From: Ahrensia sp.
Lineage (GTDB): Bacteria; Pseudomonadota; Alphaproteobacteria; Rhizobiales; Rhizobiaceae
DNA: 64,000 bases
Reading direction: 5' to 3'
Assembly: GCA_002706335.1 (NCBI GenBank)
Contig: PAKZ01000041.1
Coordinates: forward strand, 215,446 to 279,445
Under the pieces are notes generated by a model, which saw only the letters and a list, made by a program, of their open reading frames with translations, was not told the origin of the DNA and did no database searches. Of the stretch, positions 34,285 through 43,546 are shown in pieces. A program made the position numbers and the translations under genes. The stretch's first letter is position 1. Every line of letters starts with the position of its first letter.

Positions 34285-34304
34285 GTCTGCCTACCGCCTC
34301 GCCA

Positions 34305-35009
34305 TCAGAAAGGTAGATAGAGGTCGAGCGCCTGCTGCCCGTAGGGCGGCTGCTGCACCTCGGTTATGCGACCCTTGCCGCCATAGGAAATGCGCGCCTC
34401 GGCGATCCGATCGTAATTGACGGTGTTTTCAGGCCCGATGTCGGAGGGCCTGACAATGCCGGAAATGGTCAGAACGCGCATCTCGGCGTTGACCCGCACT
34501 TCCTGGGATCCCTGGACAAGGAGATTGCCATTGGCGAGCTCGTCGACAACGACGGCCGCAATCGACAGGTCGATCGTCTCCGACCGCGTCGTACCGCCGG
34601 ACCCGGAATAATCCGTCGAGGAATTCATGCTTGCGTCGGCCGACAGTTCTCCGGAGATCGCGCTGGTTCCATATCCGGCACCGAGTCCTATGGATTTGTT
34701 CGACTTGCGATTGCGGTCGCTCTGGTTGTCGAGCTTGGCGCTGTCGTTGATCGCGATCTTGATGGTCACGATATCGCCCTTTGCCACGGCGCGATGCGCG
34801 GTGAACAAGCTCGCGGCACGGTCGTTCCAGGTCGAATAGCGATGCCCGGCCGGCTTTGCGGCATAGACTTCCGGTTTGGTCATCATCTGGTCGGGAGCAA
34901 GTTCCGCTCCGACCGGCGACATGGCCGGCGGCACACCGATCTCGCGGGGCGGGGGGGCGCACCCGCCAAGCAAGGCCGCTGCCAGGAAAGGAAGGACGGC
35001 TCGTTTCAT
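34305..35009 (-). CDS. flgH: flagellar L-ring lipoprotein FlgH
   Basis: 234 residues. Lipoprotein signal peptide with lipobox LGGC (Cys17 lipidated). The mature protein has the FlgH motifs SLFTAHRAVAKGDIVTIKIA and NGNLLVQGSQEVRVNAEMRV, then LTISGIVRPSDIGPENTVNY. Forms the outer-membrane L-ring with the FlgI P-ring. Overlaps motE by 4 bases. Confidence 0.96.
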   Translation of the reverse strand: MKRAVLPFLAAALLGGCAPPPREIGVPPAMSPVGAELAPDQMMTKPEVYAAKPAGHRYSTWNDRAASLFTAHRAVAKGDIVTIKIAINDSAKLDNQSDRNRKSNKSIGLGAGYGTSAISGELSADASMNSSTDYSGSGGTTRSETIDLSIAAVVVDELANGNLLVQGSQEVRVNAEMRVLTISGIVRPSDIGPENTVNYDRIAEARISYGGKGRITEVQQPPYGQQALDLYLPF

Positions 35010-35551
35010 TGCTTCTTCATCTCTCCGGTATCGGCGACCGCCGACATGATGACCGCGACCATTGCCGCGCGGTCGGCCGACATCTCGTTCAGGATCGTTC
35101 CGGCGGTGCGCGGGCTGAGCTTGCTTAAGAGTGCCGCCGTCAACTCTCCCGGCAGTTTTTCCATGCGCTGTGCGGCCGCATCCGGGCGCATCTGCGCGAA
35201 AACATCGACCAACCCTTCGTTGGCGGCCTCCGAGAAGCGTTCACGCTTCTCGACCCAGTTCTGTAGTTCGGCGCGCTTTTTCTCCAGAAGCGCGATCCGA
35301 TCCTCAACCTCGGCCTGCAGCTTCTCCAGTTCGGCCTTCTGGATAGCGTAACGGCGTTCACGGGCGGCGTCCGCAATGTTGGTGCAGAAGCGGGCGATTT
35401 CGTTGCTGTTGGATTTCGGCGGCTCAGCATCGAGCAGCGAGGGCATGGAGGATTGCGCCGAGGCCGTGGCGCAGAACAGCAGCGTGATTGCCGCCGGCAA
35501 AACGACGCGGCCCGTCAAACCTGATCCGCTCCTCGCTAAAGCCGGTTTCAT
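35006..35551 (-). CDS. motE: MotC chaperone MotE
   Basis: 181 residues with a signal peptide (hydrophobic 17-32, cleavage near Ala-Ser-Ala), a single conserved Cys in ARFCTNI, a long coiled coil (about 65-110) and a C-terminal MgtE-N-like helical part (QMRPDAAAQRMEKLPGELTA). In S. meliloti the gene at this place, motE, makes a periplasmic chaperone that protects MotC, working as a disulphide-linked dimer; the lone Cys fits. Overlaps flgI and flgH by 4 bases. Confidence 0.88.
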   Translation of the reverse strand: MKPALARSGSGLTGRVVLPAAITLLFCATASAQSSMPSLLDAEPPKSNSNEIARFCTNIADAARERRYAIQKAELEKLQAEVEDRIALLEKKRAELQNWVEKRERFSEAANEGLVDVFAQMRPDAAAQRMEKLPGELTAALLSKLSPRTAGTILNEMSADRAAMVAVIMSAVADTGEMKKQ

Positions 35552-36648
35552 TGCACCACCAGCTCGGCCTGCATCGCGCCGGCATTCTTGACCGCCTGAA
35601 GGATGGCGATGATGTCATTGGGACCGACTCCGAGCCGGTTGAGACCCTCGACAACACCCTGAAGATCGGTTCCGTCGACGGTGCCGAGCTGCGTTCCGAC
35701 CTCGGAAACATCGATGAATGTATTGTCCTCGACCGCCGTCTGCCCGTCGGAGAAGGGATTGGGCTGCGAAACCCGCGGGGACTCGGTGACGCGCACGGTC
35801 AGCGTTCCGTGACTGATAGCAACTTTTGAAATGCGCACATCCTGCCCGATGACGACCGTGCCGGTGCTCTCATCGAGCACGACGCGCGCCGGCGTGTCCG
35901 TCTTGACCATCAGGTTTTCGATGCTGGCGAAGAAGCGCGCCGGTGACACATCCTTGGGCTTGGTGATAGCGATGGTTCGCGAATCGATCTCCCGCGCGGG
36001 GTTCATGCCGTATTCTACCGTTCCGTACTGATTGATCGCGTCGGTGATCGCGATCGCGGTGGTGAAATCCGGATTGCGCAACTGCAGTGTCAGAGAGCCC
36101 TCATCCTCGAAGTCGGCCTCGATCTCGCGCTCAACGATAGCGCCGCCCGATACGCGCCCGGCGGTGGGAGTGCCGCGCGACACCGTTTCAGCCGCGCCTT
36201 GAACCTGGAAGCCTGAAATGGAGACGGGTCCCTGAGCAACAGCGTATATTTCGCCATTCGCTGCGCGCAGCGGCGTCATCACCAACTGTCCACCACCCAG
36301 CGACGTTGCGTCGCCCAGAGAGGAGACCGACACGTCTATGCGCGAGCCCTGCCGCACGAATGGAGGCAGGTTCGCCGTCACTATGACCGCTGCGATGTTC
36401 TTCAGACGCGCCCTGCCTTCGGCAGTCGCGATGCCGAGATTGTCCAACATCGAACGCATCGACTGTTCCGTGAAGGGCGCGTTTCGCAGGCTGTCCCCGG
36501 TACCCTGGAGTCCGACCACCAGCCCATAGCCTACAAGCTGGTTGTCGCGGGCACTCTGCAGTTGCGCGATATCCTTGACACGCGACTGCGCCCCGACGGG
36601 GGGCGCAACAACGAGGAGGCAGGCAAGGGCGAGAAACAGACGTCTCAT
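35548..36648 (-). CDS. flgI: flagellar P-ring protein FlgI
   Basis: 366 residues with a signal peptide (cleavage after VGAQS-type region near residue 20). FlgI motifs: VKDIAQLQSARDNQLVGYGL, VTANLPPFVRQGSRIDVSVS and the late VVEGLNRLGVGPNDIIAILQ. Assembles the peptidoglycan-level P-ring around the rod with FlgA as chaperone, which is the upstream gene. Overlaps flgA and motE by 4 bases each. Confidence 0.97.
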   Translation of the reverse strand: MRRLFLALACLLVVAPPVGAQSRVKDIAQLQSARDNQLVGYGLVVGLQGTGDSLRNAPFTEQSMRSMLDNLGIATAEGRARLKNIAAVIVTANLPPFVRQGSRIDVSVSSLGDATSLGGGQLVMTPLRAANGEIYAVAQGPVSISGFQVQGAAETVSRGTPTAGRVSGGAIVEREIEADFEDEGSLTLQLRNPDFTTAIAITDAINQYGTVEYGMNPAREIDSRTIAITKPKDVSPARFFASIENLMVKTDTPARVVLDESTGTVVIGQDVRISKVAISHGTLTVRVTESPRVSQPNPFSDGQTAVEDNTFIDVSEVGTQLGTVDGTDLQGVVEGLNRLGVGPNDIIAILQAVKNAGAMQAELVVQ

Positions 36649-37118
36649 CGCGACTCCACCGCGACGCTTCCGTCCGGCATGACGATGCCGGAGATGGTTC
36701 TGCCGCTTTGCGTATTTCGTATACGGATCGGATCCCCGAAACCGGCAGATTGCAGCGCTACGGCGTCCATCGCGATGGTAAGCGCACCGTGACGGTAATA
36801 GACCGTTGTCATGTCACCGGCCTCGATCGCAAAAGCCTCGCGCACCGCATTCGGCGCGATCAGGCGCTTCGGCAGGATCGTCTTTGCAGCAACCATGCCG
36901 ACGAGATCTTCTGCGTCGCGGATGACGACGAGTCCGTCGCGCAAAGGCTTGCGGAGATGGGTTTCGATAACGGCGTCGGCCGGTACGATCTGGCCGGGAT
37001 AGATCACCCGGTTGACCGTGATCACGACATCGTCCCTGCTGGCCGCCATCGCGGCTCCGCCGCAGGCGAACGCGATCGCAGCGAGAAATCCCGCAATGTG
37101 CCGAAGCCGTCCAGTCAT
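36645..37118 (-). CDS. flgA: P-ring assembly chaperone FlgA
   Basis: 157 residues with signal peptide (HIAGFLAAIAFACGGAAMAA) and one SAF-type domain (VNRVIYPGQIVPADAVIETH and the closing TISGIVMPDGSVAVES). This is the short FlgA form common in rhizobia. Periplasmic chaperone for FlgI, encoded immediately downstream. One-base gap after flgG. Confidence 0.93.
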   Translation of the reverse strand: MTGRLRHIAGFLAAIAFACGGAAMAASRDDVVITVNRVIYPGQIVPADAVIETHLRKPLRDGLVVIRDAEDLVGMVAAKTILPKRLIAPNAVREAFAIEAGDMTTVYYRHGALTIAMDAVALQSAGFGDPIRIRNTQSGRTISGIVMPDGSVAVESR

Positions 37119-37119
37119 G

Positions 37120-37908
37120 TTACCGCAGCCCCGTCGAAACGACGCTCGCCATCTGGTCGGCGGCCTGAATAACCTTGGAGTTCATCTCATAACCCCGCTG
37201 CGCGGCGATCAGCTCGGTGATTTCCTTCACCGGATCGACGTTGGAGTTTTCGAGATAGCCCTGCTCGATGGTGGCAAAGCCCGGATCGCCTGGAACGCCG
37301 ACGACAGGAGCGCCAGAAGCCTCCGTCTCGCTGAAGAGATTGCTTCCCATCGGTTTCAGGCCGGCATCGTTGGCGAAAGTGGCGAGCGTCAGCTGACCGA
37401 CTTCCTGAAGCGCGATTTGGTCTTCGAGACGGGCGAAAACCTGACCGCTCTCATTGACGATCACCTCGACCGCGCCCTGCGGGATAGTGATCCCGGGCTG
37501 CACGGAATAGCCGTCCACGGTAACCAGTTCGCCGACAGCATTGGTGTTGAAGGCGCCGGCTCGGGTATAGGCGATTTCGCCTCCAGGACCCTCAATCTGG
37601 AACCAACCCCGGCCGGACAGCGCCATGTCGAAGCTGTTGCCGGTGCTCGTCAGCGCACCCTGTACATGCAGGTTGCGGACGGCCGCTGTGCGGACGCCCA
37701 GGCCGATATTGGCGCCTTCGGGAATCACCGCCTGGTTGCCGCTGCTCGGCGCACCTGCAAGGCGCTCGGTCTGGTAGAGCAGGTCCGAAAATTCCGCACG
37801 GGCGCGCTTGAACCCGGTGGTGTTGACGTTGGCGATGTTGTTCGCGATGACCTCAAGATTGGTCTGCTGCGCGTTCATACCGGTCGCGGCGATCGACAAT
37901 GCCTTCAT
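37120..37908 (-). CDS. flgG: distal rod protein FlgG
   Basis: 262 residues from the ATG at 37908, which has a GGAG ribosome-binding site; an in-frame start 12 codons earlier would add non-homologous residues. N-terminal [20 protein letters not shown], central [15 protein letters not shown] and C-terminal [20 protein letters not shown] are classic distal-rod features. Length is standard. Ten bases after fliE. Confidence 0.97.
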   Translation of the reverse strand: MKALSIAATGMNAQQTNLEVIANNIANVNTTGFKRARAEFSDLLYQTERLAGAPSSGNQAVIPEGANIGLGVRTAAVRNLHVQGALTSTGNSFDMALSGRGWFQIEGPGGEIAYTRAGAFNTNAVGELVTVDGYSVQPGITIPQGAVEVIVNESGQVFARLEDQIALQEVGQLTLATFANDAGLKPMGSNLFSETEASGAPVVGVPGDPGFATIEQGYLENSNVDPVKEITELIAAQRGYEMNSKVIQAADQMASVVSTGLR

Positions 37909-37918
37909 GGCACACTCC

Positions 37919-38233
37919 TCAGATTTGCATCCGGCTGATTTCAAGGAAGGCTGTGACGATCTTGTCCCGGATGGCGATCGCCGCCTGAAGGTTCTGTTGC
38001 GCGTTCATCACGGCATCGGTCACGTCGCGTACATCCGCCTTGCCCTGCAGGGCCTGGGCTGAGATCTGCTCGGCATTGCGCAATTCGCCGACCGTGCTCG
38101 ACGCTGCGTTTTGAAGCGCCTCGGCAAAGCTCATGCCGGTGGCCTGCCCTGCAGTGGCGGCGGAGCCGGCCGCCTGCGAGGTGCCAGTAGTTCCGACGGA
38201 GCTGATGGCCCCAATTGTCAGGTTTACCGCCAT
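37919..38233 (-). CDS. fliE: MS-ring/rod junction protein FliE
   Basis: 104 residues. Ala/Gly/Thr-rich first half, then the FliE helix pattern [20 protein letters not shown] and [20 protein letters not shown]. Links the MS-ring and export gate to the proximal rod. Stop/start shares one base with flgC. Confidence 0.93.
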   Translation of the reverse strand: MAVNLTIGAISSVGTTGTSQAAGSAATAGQATGMSFAEALQNAASSTVGELRNAEQISAQALQGKADVRDVTDAVMNAQQNLQAAIAIRDKIVTAFLEISRMQI

Positions 38234-38649
38234 CAGCGCGCCCTCATCAGATCGATGGTCATCGAAATCAGATCGCGGGCCTGTTTCAGGACCTGCAGGT
38301 TTGCCTCGTAGGACCGGTTGGCATCGCGCATGTCGGCCATCTCGACGAGCAGGTTCACATTGGGAAGCTTGACGAAGCCGGCCTCATCGGCGGCCGGATG
38401 GCTGGGATCGTATTGGAGTTCGAAATTACTCGAGTCGCGCACGATCGAATCGATCTTGACCTGCGTCGTCCCGGATGCGCGGTCCAGTTCCGACGAGAAG
38501 GAGACCATTTTGCGCTGGTAAGGATCGCCGCCAGGTATCTTCGAAGTCGACTGGGCGTTGGCGATGTTTTCCGACACGACCCGCAAGCGGGCGTTTTCGG
38601 CGTCGAGGCCGGATGCGGCGACTTTTATCGCGGAACCAAGGTAATCCAT
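38233..38649 (-). CDS. flgC: proximal rod protein FlgC
   Basis: 138 residues with [20 protein letters not shown] and ANAQST at the N-terminus and [20 protein letters not shown] near the C-terminus, both diagnostic of rod proteins. Translationally coupled to flgB and fliE by one-base overlaps. Confidence 0.95.
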   Translation of the reverse strand: MDYLGSAIKVAASGLDAENARLRVVSENIANAQSTSKIPGGDPYQRKMVSFSSELDRASGTTQVKIDSIVRDSSNFELQYDPSHPAADEAGFVKLPNVNLLVEMADMRDANRSYEANLQVLKQARDLISMTIDLMRAR

Positions 38650-39026
38650 TATGAACCCTTCGCGGTCATCAGGACCATCTGGTGGAAGGCCGAGACGATT
38701 GCCGTATTCAACTCGAATGCGTGTCGGATCTCGCTGGATTTCACCAGTTCGTCTTCCATGGAGACGGGTTTGCCGGAGGTCGTCAGCTTGCTCGCCTGCT
38801 CCTCGACAACCTGGAAGACGTCTCCGTCCTTCGCACCGAAATGCGAGCCATTCGTCGCCGCCAGACGCACCGATTCATTCGAGACGGCAGCCTCAAACGG
38901 CTCCACATCCACCGACCGGTAGTTCGGCGAGTTCACATTGGCGATATTGTTCGCAACAGTGGTCTGACGCAGCGAAAGCCACTTCGCCTGGGTCGAGGCC
39001 AGCTTGAAAAGATTTACGGCGTCCAT
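38649..39026 (-). CDS. flgB: proximal rod protein FlgB
   Basis: 125 residues from the ATG at 39026, preceded by a GGAGAAGG stretch at suitable spacing; the frame stays open further upstream but that part lacks homologous character. [20 protein letters not shown] near the N-terminus is the rod consensus. First of the rod gene set flgB-flgC-fliE-flgG; 91 bases separate it from the gene upstream, room for an internal promoter. Confidence 0.94.
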   Translation of the reverse strand: MDAVNLFKLASTQAKWLSLRQTTVANNIANVNSPNYRSVDVEPFEAAVSNESVRLAATNGSHFGAKDGDVFQVVEEQASKLTTSGKPVSMEDELVKSSEIRHAFELNTAIVSAFHQMVLMTAKGS

Positions 39027-39117
39027 GTCGTATCCTTCTCCTGAAGGACAGTAACGACCGTTTCTTGCGTGTGCCTTGTCACGGGCGGGGCGAAGGGATT
39101 GGTCGGCGGCGTCCGGC

Positions 39118-39666
39118 CTAATTCGGACGCAGGATCTTTCCGCCGGAGGTAACGATGTACCAGCCGTTGTCATCCTCGCGAAACGCCTCGGCGGTTGTGT
39201 CGTCTGGCAGGCGCGAATCCACCCGCACCAGATAGACGCCGTCGGCGTCACCGACCAAGGCGCGCGCGCCGTCGACCGCGAGGACAGTGAAGGACTTGCC
39301 GTTGCCCGGGTAGGGCTGCGGTTCGATGCCGACCTTGCGAATCGTGCTTCGGTCGACCTTGCCGGTCGTCACCGGGTCTACCTGGACCGGCGGGTTACCG
39401 ACCCGGCTTGTGTTTCCGACCCCGGAAAGCGCGCTGGCGGGCTGATCCGATTCGAGCGGCACCTGGGCGATGATTTCCTCCCGGGGAATCACGCCGTCGC
39501 GTGAAAAAGTCATGCGTGGCGGACCGTAGGATTCGGGATGCAGATAGACATGCCACGGGAACAAGGCCGCAAACGTGCCAAGACAGAGCCCGATAAAGCT
39601 GAGAATATAGTCCGCGGTGGTCATGTCGCGGAACCAGCGGCGGCGCGGTTTTTTACTTCTTTTCAT
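39118..39666 (-). CDS. conserved hypothetical membrane-anchored protein in flagellar operon
   Basis: 182 residues. Very basic N-terminus (KRSKKPRRRWFR), one TM helix (about 20-40, YILSFIGLCLGTFAALFPWH), then a Pro/Val-rich extracytoplasmic part and a small beta-rich end (FTVLAVDGARALVGDADGVY, DNGWYIVTSGGKIL). S. meliloti has an uncharacterised gene at the same place between fliI and flgB. It overlaps fliI by 14 bases. The C-terminal SH3-like pattern would suit a periplasmic basal-body or peptidoglycan contact; function unknown. Confidence 0.8.
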   Translation of the reverse strand: MKRSKKPRRRWFRDMTTADYILSFIGLCLGTFAALFPWHVYLHPESYGPPRMTFSRDGVIPREEIIAQVPLESDQPASALSGVGNTSRVGNPPVQVDPVTTGKVDRSTIRKVGIEPQPYPGNGKSFTVLAVDGARALVGDADGVYLVRVDSRLPDDTTAEAFREDDNGWYIVTSGGKILRPN

Positions 39667-40996
39667 CCTGCTTCATCCGTTCGGCTACAGCGGTGAAAGG
39701 GTCGCTTCCGGCGGGGTCTGCGGCCCTTTGTTTCAATGCCTCGTAGAGACGCGGAACGGCGAGCACGGCCTGGTCGAGCTCGGGATTGGCGCCCTGCTGC
39801 CATCCGCTCATCATGCGCAGATCGCGGGTTTCCTCGAACAGCGCGATCATGGAGCGCAGTTGCGATACCAATGCGCGCTGCTGCTCGTTCCAGGCCTTGT
39901 CCGCGAGGCGCGACACCGAAGCGAGCGGATCGACGGCGGGGAATCGGCCCCGATTGGCGATGGCGCGCTGCAAGACCAGGTGCCCGTCGAGAATGCCGCG
40001 CAGCGTGTCGGAGACCGGATCGTTGTGGTCGTCGCCATCGACGAGAACGGTGACGACTGCCGTGATAGACCCACCCTCCGGACCGCCGGGCCCCGCACGC
40101 TCCAGAAGCTGCGGAAGATCGGTAAAGACAGAGGCGGGATATCCGCGCGAAACCGGCGGCTCGCCGACCGAAATCGCAACTTCACGCAGAGCATGAGCGA
40201 ATCGCGTGACCGAATCGATGAGCAACAGAACCCTCTTGCCCTGATCGCGGAACCATTCGGCCACCTCCATCGCGGAGGACGGCGCGCGCCGGCGCAAAAT
40301 GGCGCTTTCGTCGCTAGTAGCGACGACGGCGACCGCCTTCTTCATTCCGTCGGCGCCGAGCGTGTCCTCAAGGAATTCTCGCACCTCGCGGCCACGTTCG
40401 CCGACGAGGGACACGACGACGGCGTCAAAAGCGTCCGCACGCGCCAGCATGGCGAGCAGGGTGGATTTGCCCACGCCAGATCCGGCGAAGACGCCGAAGC
40501 GCTGTCCGATGCAAAGGGGGGTGAATATGTCGATGACGCGGACGCCGGTTCGGAAATGCTCGCCGACGCGGCCGCGCATCATGGGAGAGTGCTGTTTCCG
40601 CGTGGCGTGGACCGCGCCCGACGGGATCAGCGGACCCTTGCCGTCAACCGGCTCTCCGAGGGCGTTGACGACCCGGCCGAGCCACCCCTCGTCCGGATGC
40701 ACATGCATCGGCCCCTTGTGCATGACGAGGTCGTTGACGGAAAGCGACCGAGCATTTCCGCACGGGGCGATGACCACGCGGTCCGGGTCGATCTGGACAA
40801 TCTCGCCGCGGGTCGCGCGGGTGCCGACGCCGATCGAGACGAAATCGCCGAGCGCCGAGTAGCCGGCGATGCCTTCTGCGACAACGACATTGGGATTGAT
40901 GCCCGATACGACGCCGCCGCGCTCCAGCGGCTGGCTTTCGATGCCGGAGGCCTCGACGGCGCGCCTGAGCCTGACAAGCGCGTTCATGCCGATCAA
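39653..40996 (-). CDS. fliI: flagellum-specific export ATPase FliI
   Basis: 447 residues. Walker A GSGVGKST at 172-179, then VVSLVGERGREVREFLED and the Walker B LLLIDSVTRFAHALREVA, SRGYPASVF and the C-terminal helical domain. Homohexameric ATPase that unfolds and feeds substrates to the gate with FliH and FliJ. Overlaps flgF by 4 bases. Confidence 0.97.
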   Translation of the reverse strand: MIGMNALVRLRRAVEASGIESQPLERGGVVSGINPNVVVAEGIAGYSALGDFVSIGVGTRATRGEIVQIDPDRVVIAPCGNARSLSVNDLVMHKGPMHVHPDEGWLGRVVNALGEPVDGKGPLIPSGAVHATRKQHSPMMRGRVGEHFRTGVRVIDIFTPLCIGQRFGVFAGSGVGKSTLLAMLARADAFDAVVVSLVGERGREVREFLEDTLGADGMKKAVAVVATSDESAILRRRAPSSAMEVAEWFRDQGKRVLLLIDSVTRFAHALREVAISVGEPPVSRGYPASVFTDLPQLLERAGPGGPEGGSITAVVTVLVDGDDHNDPVSDTLRGILDGHLVLQRAIANRGRFPAVDPLASVSRLADKAWNEQQRALVSQLRSMIALFEETRDLRMMSGWQQGANPELDQAVLAVPRLYEALKQRAADPAGSDPFTAVAERMKQDEKK

Positions 40997-41715
40997 TTCG
41001 CGCTAAATGCTCGAATGAGCTGTTTCATCGAATCTTCGGACGTCTCCATCAGGGACGCGGCCTCCTCGAAGGAGCGCTGCACCATGATGAGCTGCGTCAT
41101 CTCGTTGAGAGGATCGACATTGGAAAGCTCCACCCGACCCTGCACGATTCCGACATCGGAGTTATCGACGATCGGATCCGGTTCACCGCCGACCAGAATC
41201 CCAGAATCACCGAATCGCTGGAAATCCGGCGGCGGAGTGAATGAGAACAGGCCGATCCCCGCGACAAGGCGGCCATTCTGGCGGAGAATGCCGTTGTCGT
41301 CCAACTCGGGAACGCCGCCCGCGGGATCCAAAGTGATCGGCGCACCTCCAGGATCGAGAACCGGAAGACCGGACAAGGTGACGAGATCGCCGTTTTCGGA
41401 CATCGTAAACCGCCCGTCACGCGTGACGGCGGTGCCGGCCGGCGTCTGGATGCCGAACCACGCATTGCCACGCACCGCGAAATCAAGCGGGTTGTCGGTC
41501 TGTTCGAGACCGCCCGGCTTTACGTCGAGATACTCGACGCCTTTCGAGGAAAAGGAGGTCTCGGTGCCCGAAACGTCCTCGACGACTTCCTCGAACTTCA
41601 CCTGTCCGGCGCGAAACCCGACGGTCTGGCTGTTGGCAATATTCTCGGCGATGGTGTTCAAGCGCGCGAGGCGCGCCACCTGGGACGAGAGGCTGACGTA
41701 AAGTCCGGTTTCCAT
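40993..41715 (-). CDS. flgF: proximal rod protein FlgF
   Basis: 240 residues. N-terminal SSQVARLARLNTIAENIANS with the QTVGFR motif, central LDFAVRGNAWFGIQTPAGTA, and C-terminal MTQLIMVQRSFEEAASLMET. Rod/hook family, proximal rod. Six bases after the DUF1217 gene and overlapping fliI. Confidence 0.96.
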   Translation of the reverse strand: METGLYVSLSSQVARLARLNTIAENIANSQTVGFRAGQVKFEEVVEDVSGTETSFSSKGVEYLDVKPGGLEQTDNPLDFAVRGNAWFGIQTPAGTAVTRDGRFTMSENGDLVTLSGLPVLDPGGAPITLDPAGGVPELDDNGILRQNGRLVAGIGLFSFTPPPDFQRFGDSGILVGGEPDPIVDNSDVGIVQGRVELSNVDPLNEMTQLIMVQRSFEEAASLMETSEDSMKQLIRAFSAN

Positions 41716-41721
41716 ACGCCG

Positions 41722-42507
41722 CTACCGTTTCATTTGCGCGATCTGCAGGAGCAGATCTTCGCTGATGCCGGATTGCGGACCATTCCCGAAAAGAGACGCC
41801 ACGCCGGAAAGGGCCTGCTCCTGACTGTTGGTCGCGTCCCACATCGCGGCAAACCGGTCCAGCAGTTTCTCCAGTTTGTCCGGGTCGCCCAAAGTCTCGA
41901 TATCGAGGCGATCCGCGAACATCTCGACCTGTTTGTCGATATCGGCATAAGCGATCGAATCGGGAAGGCCCAGAATGGTGCGAACGACCTTTGACAGGGC
42001 CGGATCCGCGAGGACCTGGTAGAAATCGTCGATGGTTTCAGCCTTGCGCTCGAAATAGAGCGCGAGACGAACGCCTTCATTCTCGTCGCCCGCCTGTTCC
42101 TCCAGGGTTTGGCGCAGATATTTGTCGACGACGCCCTGCTGGGTCTTCGTGAAGGAGGTTGTCGCCTCGCCGAAGGCCACGAAATTGAACGTCTTGGCGA
42201 ATTCGGCGTAGCGCTTGTCGGAAAGCGAATTGGCAAAGCTGTCGTCGGCGTCGACGCCTTCCTCCAGAACCTTCTTCATGAAGGCCTTGCCATAGGTCAT
42301 ATCTTCAAGACCGAACGCCTTCATGGCGAAGCTGAACAGCTTGTAGTCATCGACCAGGTCGTCAACCGTTTTCACGTTACCGATATTTTCCAGATAGTAT
42401 TCGACCTCGCGCGAGACTGTTGCCTGCGACGAAACCCGCTCGATGGATTTGTCGATGTCGTTCGAAGCCAGCCGGTACGATACGATCGTGCTGATCATGG
42501 GATTCAC
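41722..42507 (-). CDS. DUF1217 flagellar-cluster protein
   Basis: 261 residues, helical, no signal or TM. It has the DUF1217 pattern (VSYRLASNDIDKSIERVSSQ near the start, FSFAMKAFGLEDMTYGKAFM, LRQTLEEQAGDENEGVRLAL). This family is tied to flagellar loci of alphaproteobacteria, always near flgF/fliI; its role is not established as far as I know. First gene of the long minus-strand basal-body operon, divergent from motA. Confidence 0.85.
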   Translation of the reverse strand: MNPMISTIVSYRLASNDIDKSIERVSSQATVSREVEYYLENIGNVKTVDDLVDDYKLFSFAMKAFGLEDMTYGKAFMKKVLEEGVDADDSFANSLSDKRYAEFAKTFNFVAFGEATTSFTKTQQGVVDKYLRQTLEEQAGDENEGVRLALYFERKAETIDDFYQVLADPALSKVVRTILGLPDSIAYADIDKQVEMFADRLDIETLGDPDKLEKLLDRFAAMWDATNSQEQALSGVASLFGNGPQSGISEDLLLQIAQMKR

Positions 42508-42674
42508 CCCGATTTTCGCGTTCTTTCCTTAATAGGGCGGCCGCCTTGCGCGAGCCTGTCTTGCGACCGGCCTCTCTGCCTGTCCCGGCGATTGTCGTTG
42601 TCAGGCGGGTGGCCTGCCAGCCCCGTGCAAGGTTTGCGCTCTAGCGTGCCGGCAGATCAGAAGCGGAGTGACTC
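42508..42674. promoter_or_regulatory. divergent promoter region DUF1217/motA
   Basis: 167 bases separating the two large flagellar operons that run outward, so both promoters must lie here or in the first codons. A GCGGAG ribosome-binding site precedes motA. No -10/-35 pair could be assigned with confidence. Confidence 0.45.
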
Positions 42675-43544
42675 GTGGGCATTATCATCGGAATGGTGAT
42701 CACGCTTGGTTGCGTGTTTGGCGGTTACATGGCCATGGGCGGCCACATTGACGTCCTCATCCAGCCGTTCGAATTCGTCATCATCGGCGGCGCCGCGATC
42801 GGCATCTTCATCATCGCGAATCCCATGTCCACAGTGAAAGATTCCGGAAAGGCCATGATGGAGGCGCTCAAGAACAAGGTGCCCAGCCGTGAGGAATATC
42901 TGGAACTACTCGGCCTGTTGCATCAGTTGCTGCGGGAACTGAAGACCAAGCCTCGAAACGAGGTCGAATCGCATATCGACAACTCCGAGGAATCGTCGAT
43001 TTTCCAGGAGTATCCGCTGATCCTGGCCAACAAGGACCTTACCAATTTCATCTGCGACTACTGCCGGCTAATCATCGTCGGCAATGCGCGGCCGCACGAG
43101 GTCGAGGCGCTGATGGAAGAGGAAATCGCCACGATCCGCCACGACAAGCTGAAGTCGTCACACGGCCTTCAGGGCATGTCCGACGGGCTTCCGGCGCTCG
43201 GCATCGTCGCCGCGGTGCTTGGCGTCATCAAAGCGATGGGCGCGATCGACCAGAGCCCGGAGGTTCTGGGTGGTCTGATCGGCGCGGCGCTCGTGGGAAC
43301 GTTTTTCGGGATTTTCATGGCCTACGGCTTCGTTCAGCCGCTGGCAAACAAGATCGGCATAATCCGCGAGAAGAACATCCGACTCTATTTCGTCGCCAAG
43401 CAGACCCTGATCGCTTACATGAACGGCTCGCTGCCGCAAGTGGCGCTCGAATTCGGGCGCAAGACGATTTCCAACTATGACCGTCCCTCGCTCGACGATG
43501 TCGAGAACGAGGCGATGGGCACCGGTGAGCCAAAAGCCGCCTGA
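42675..43544 (+). CDS. motA: flagellar stator protein MotA
   Basis: 289 residues starting at GTG with a GGAG just upstream. Four TM helices (about 2-20, 32-50, 170-190, 200-222), the MotA signature [20 protein letters not shown] with GVIKAMG, and the charged cytoplasmic loop that contacts FliG (about 60-165). Proton channel with MotB. Leads the switch operon motA-fliM-fliN-fliG-flhB; fliM follows after 2 bases. Confidence 0.97.
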   Translation: MGIIIGMVITLGCVFGGYMAMGGHIDVLIQPFEFVIIGGAAIGIFIIANPMSTVKDSGKAMMEALKNKVPSREEYLELLGLLHQLLRELKTKPRNEVESHIDNSEESSIFQEYPLILANKDLTNFICDYCRLIIVGNARPHEVEALMEEEIATIRHDKLKSSHGLQGMSDGLPALGIVAAVLGVIKAMGAIDQSPEVLGGLIGAALVGTFFGIFMAYGFVQPLANKIGIIREKNIRLYFVAKQTLIAYMNGSLPQVALEFGRKTISNYDRPSLDDVENEAMGTGEPKAA

Positions 43545-43546
43545 CG

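Noticed and set aside
39617..41701. A 694-codon plus-strand frame opposite fliI and flgF
   Set aside because: fliI and flgF have full motif support on the minus strand; this frame lacks any.
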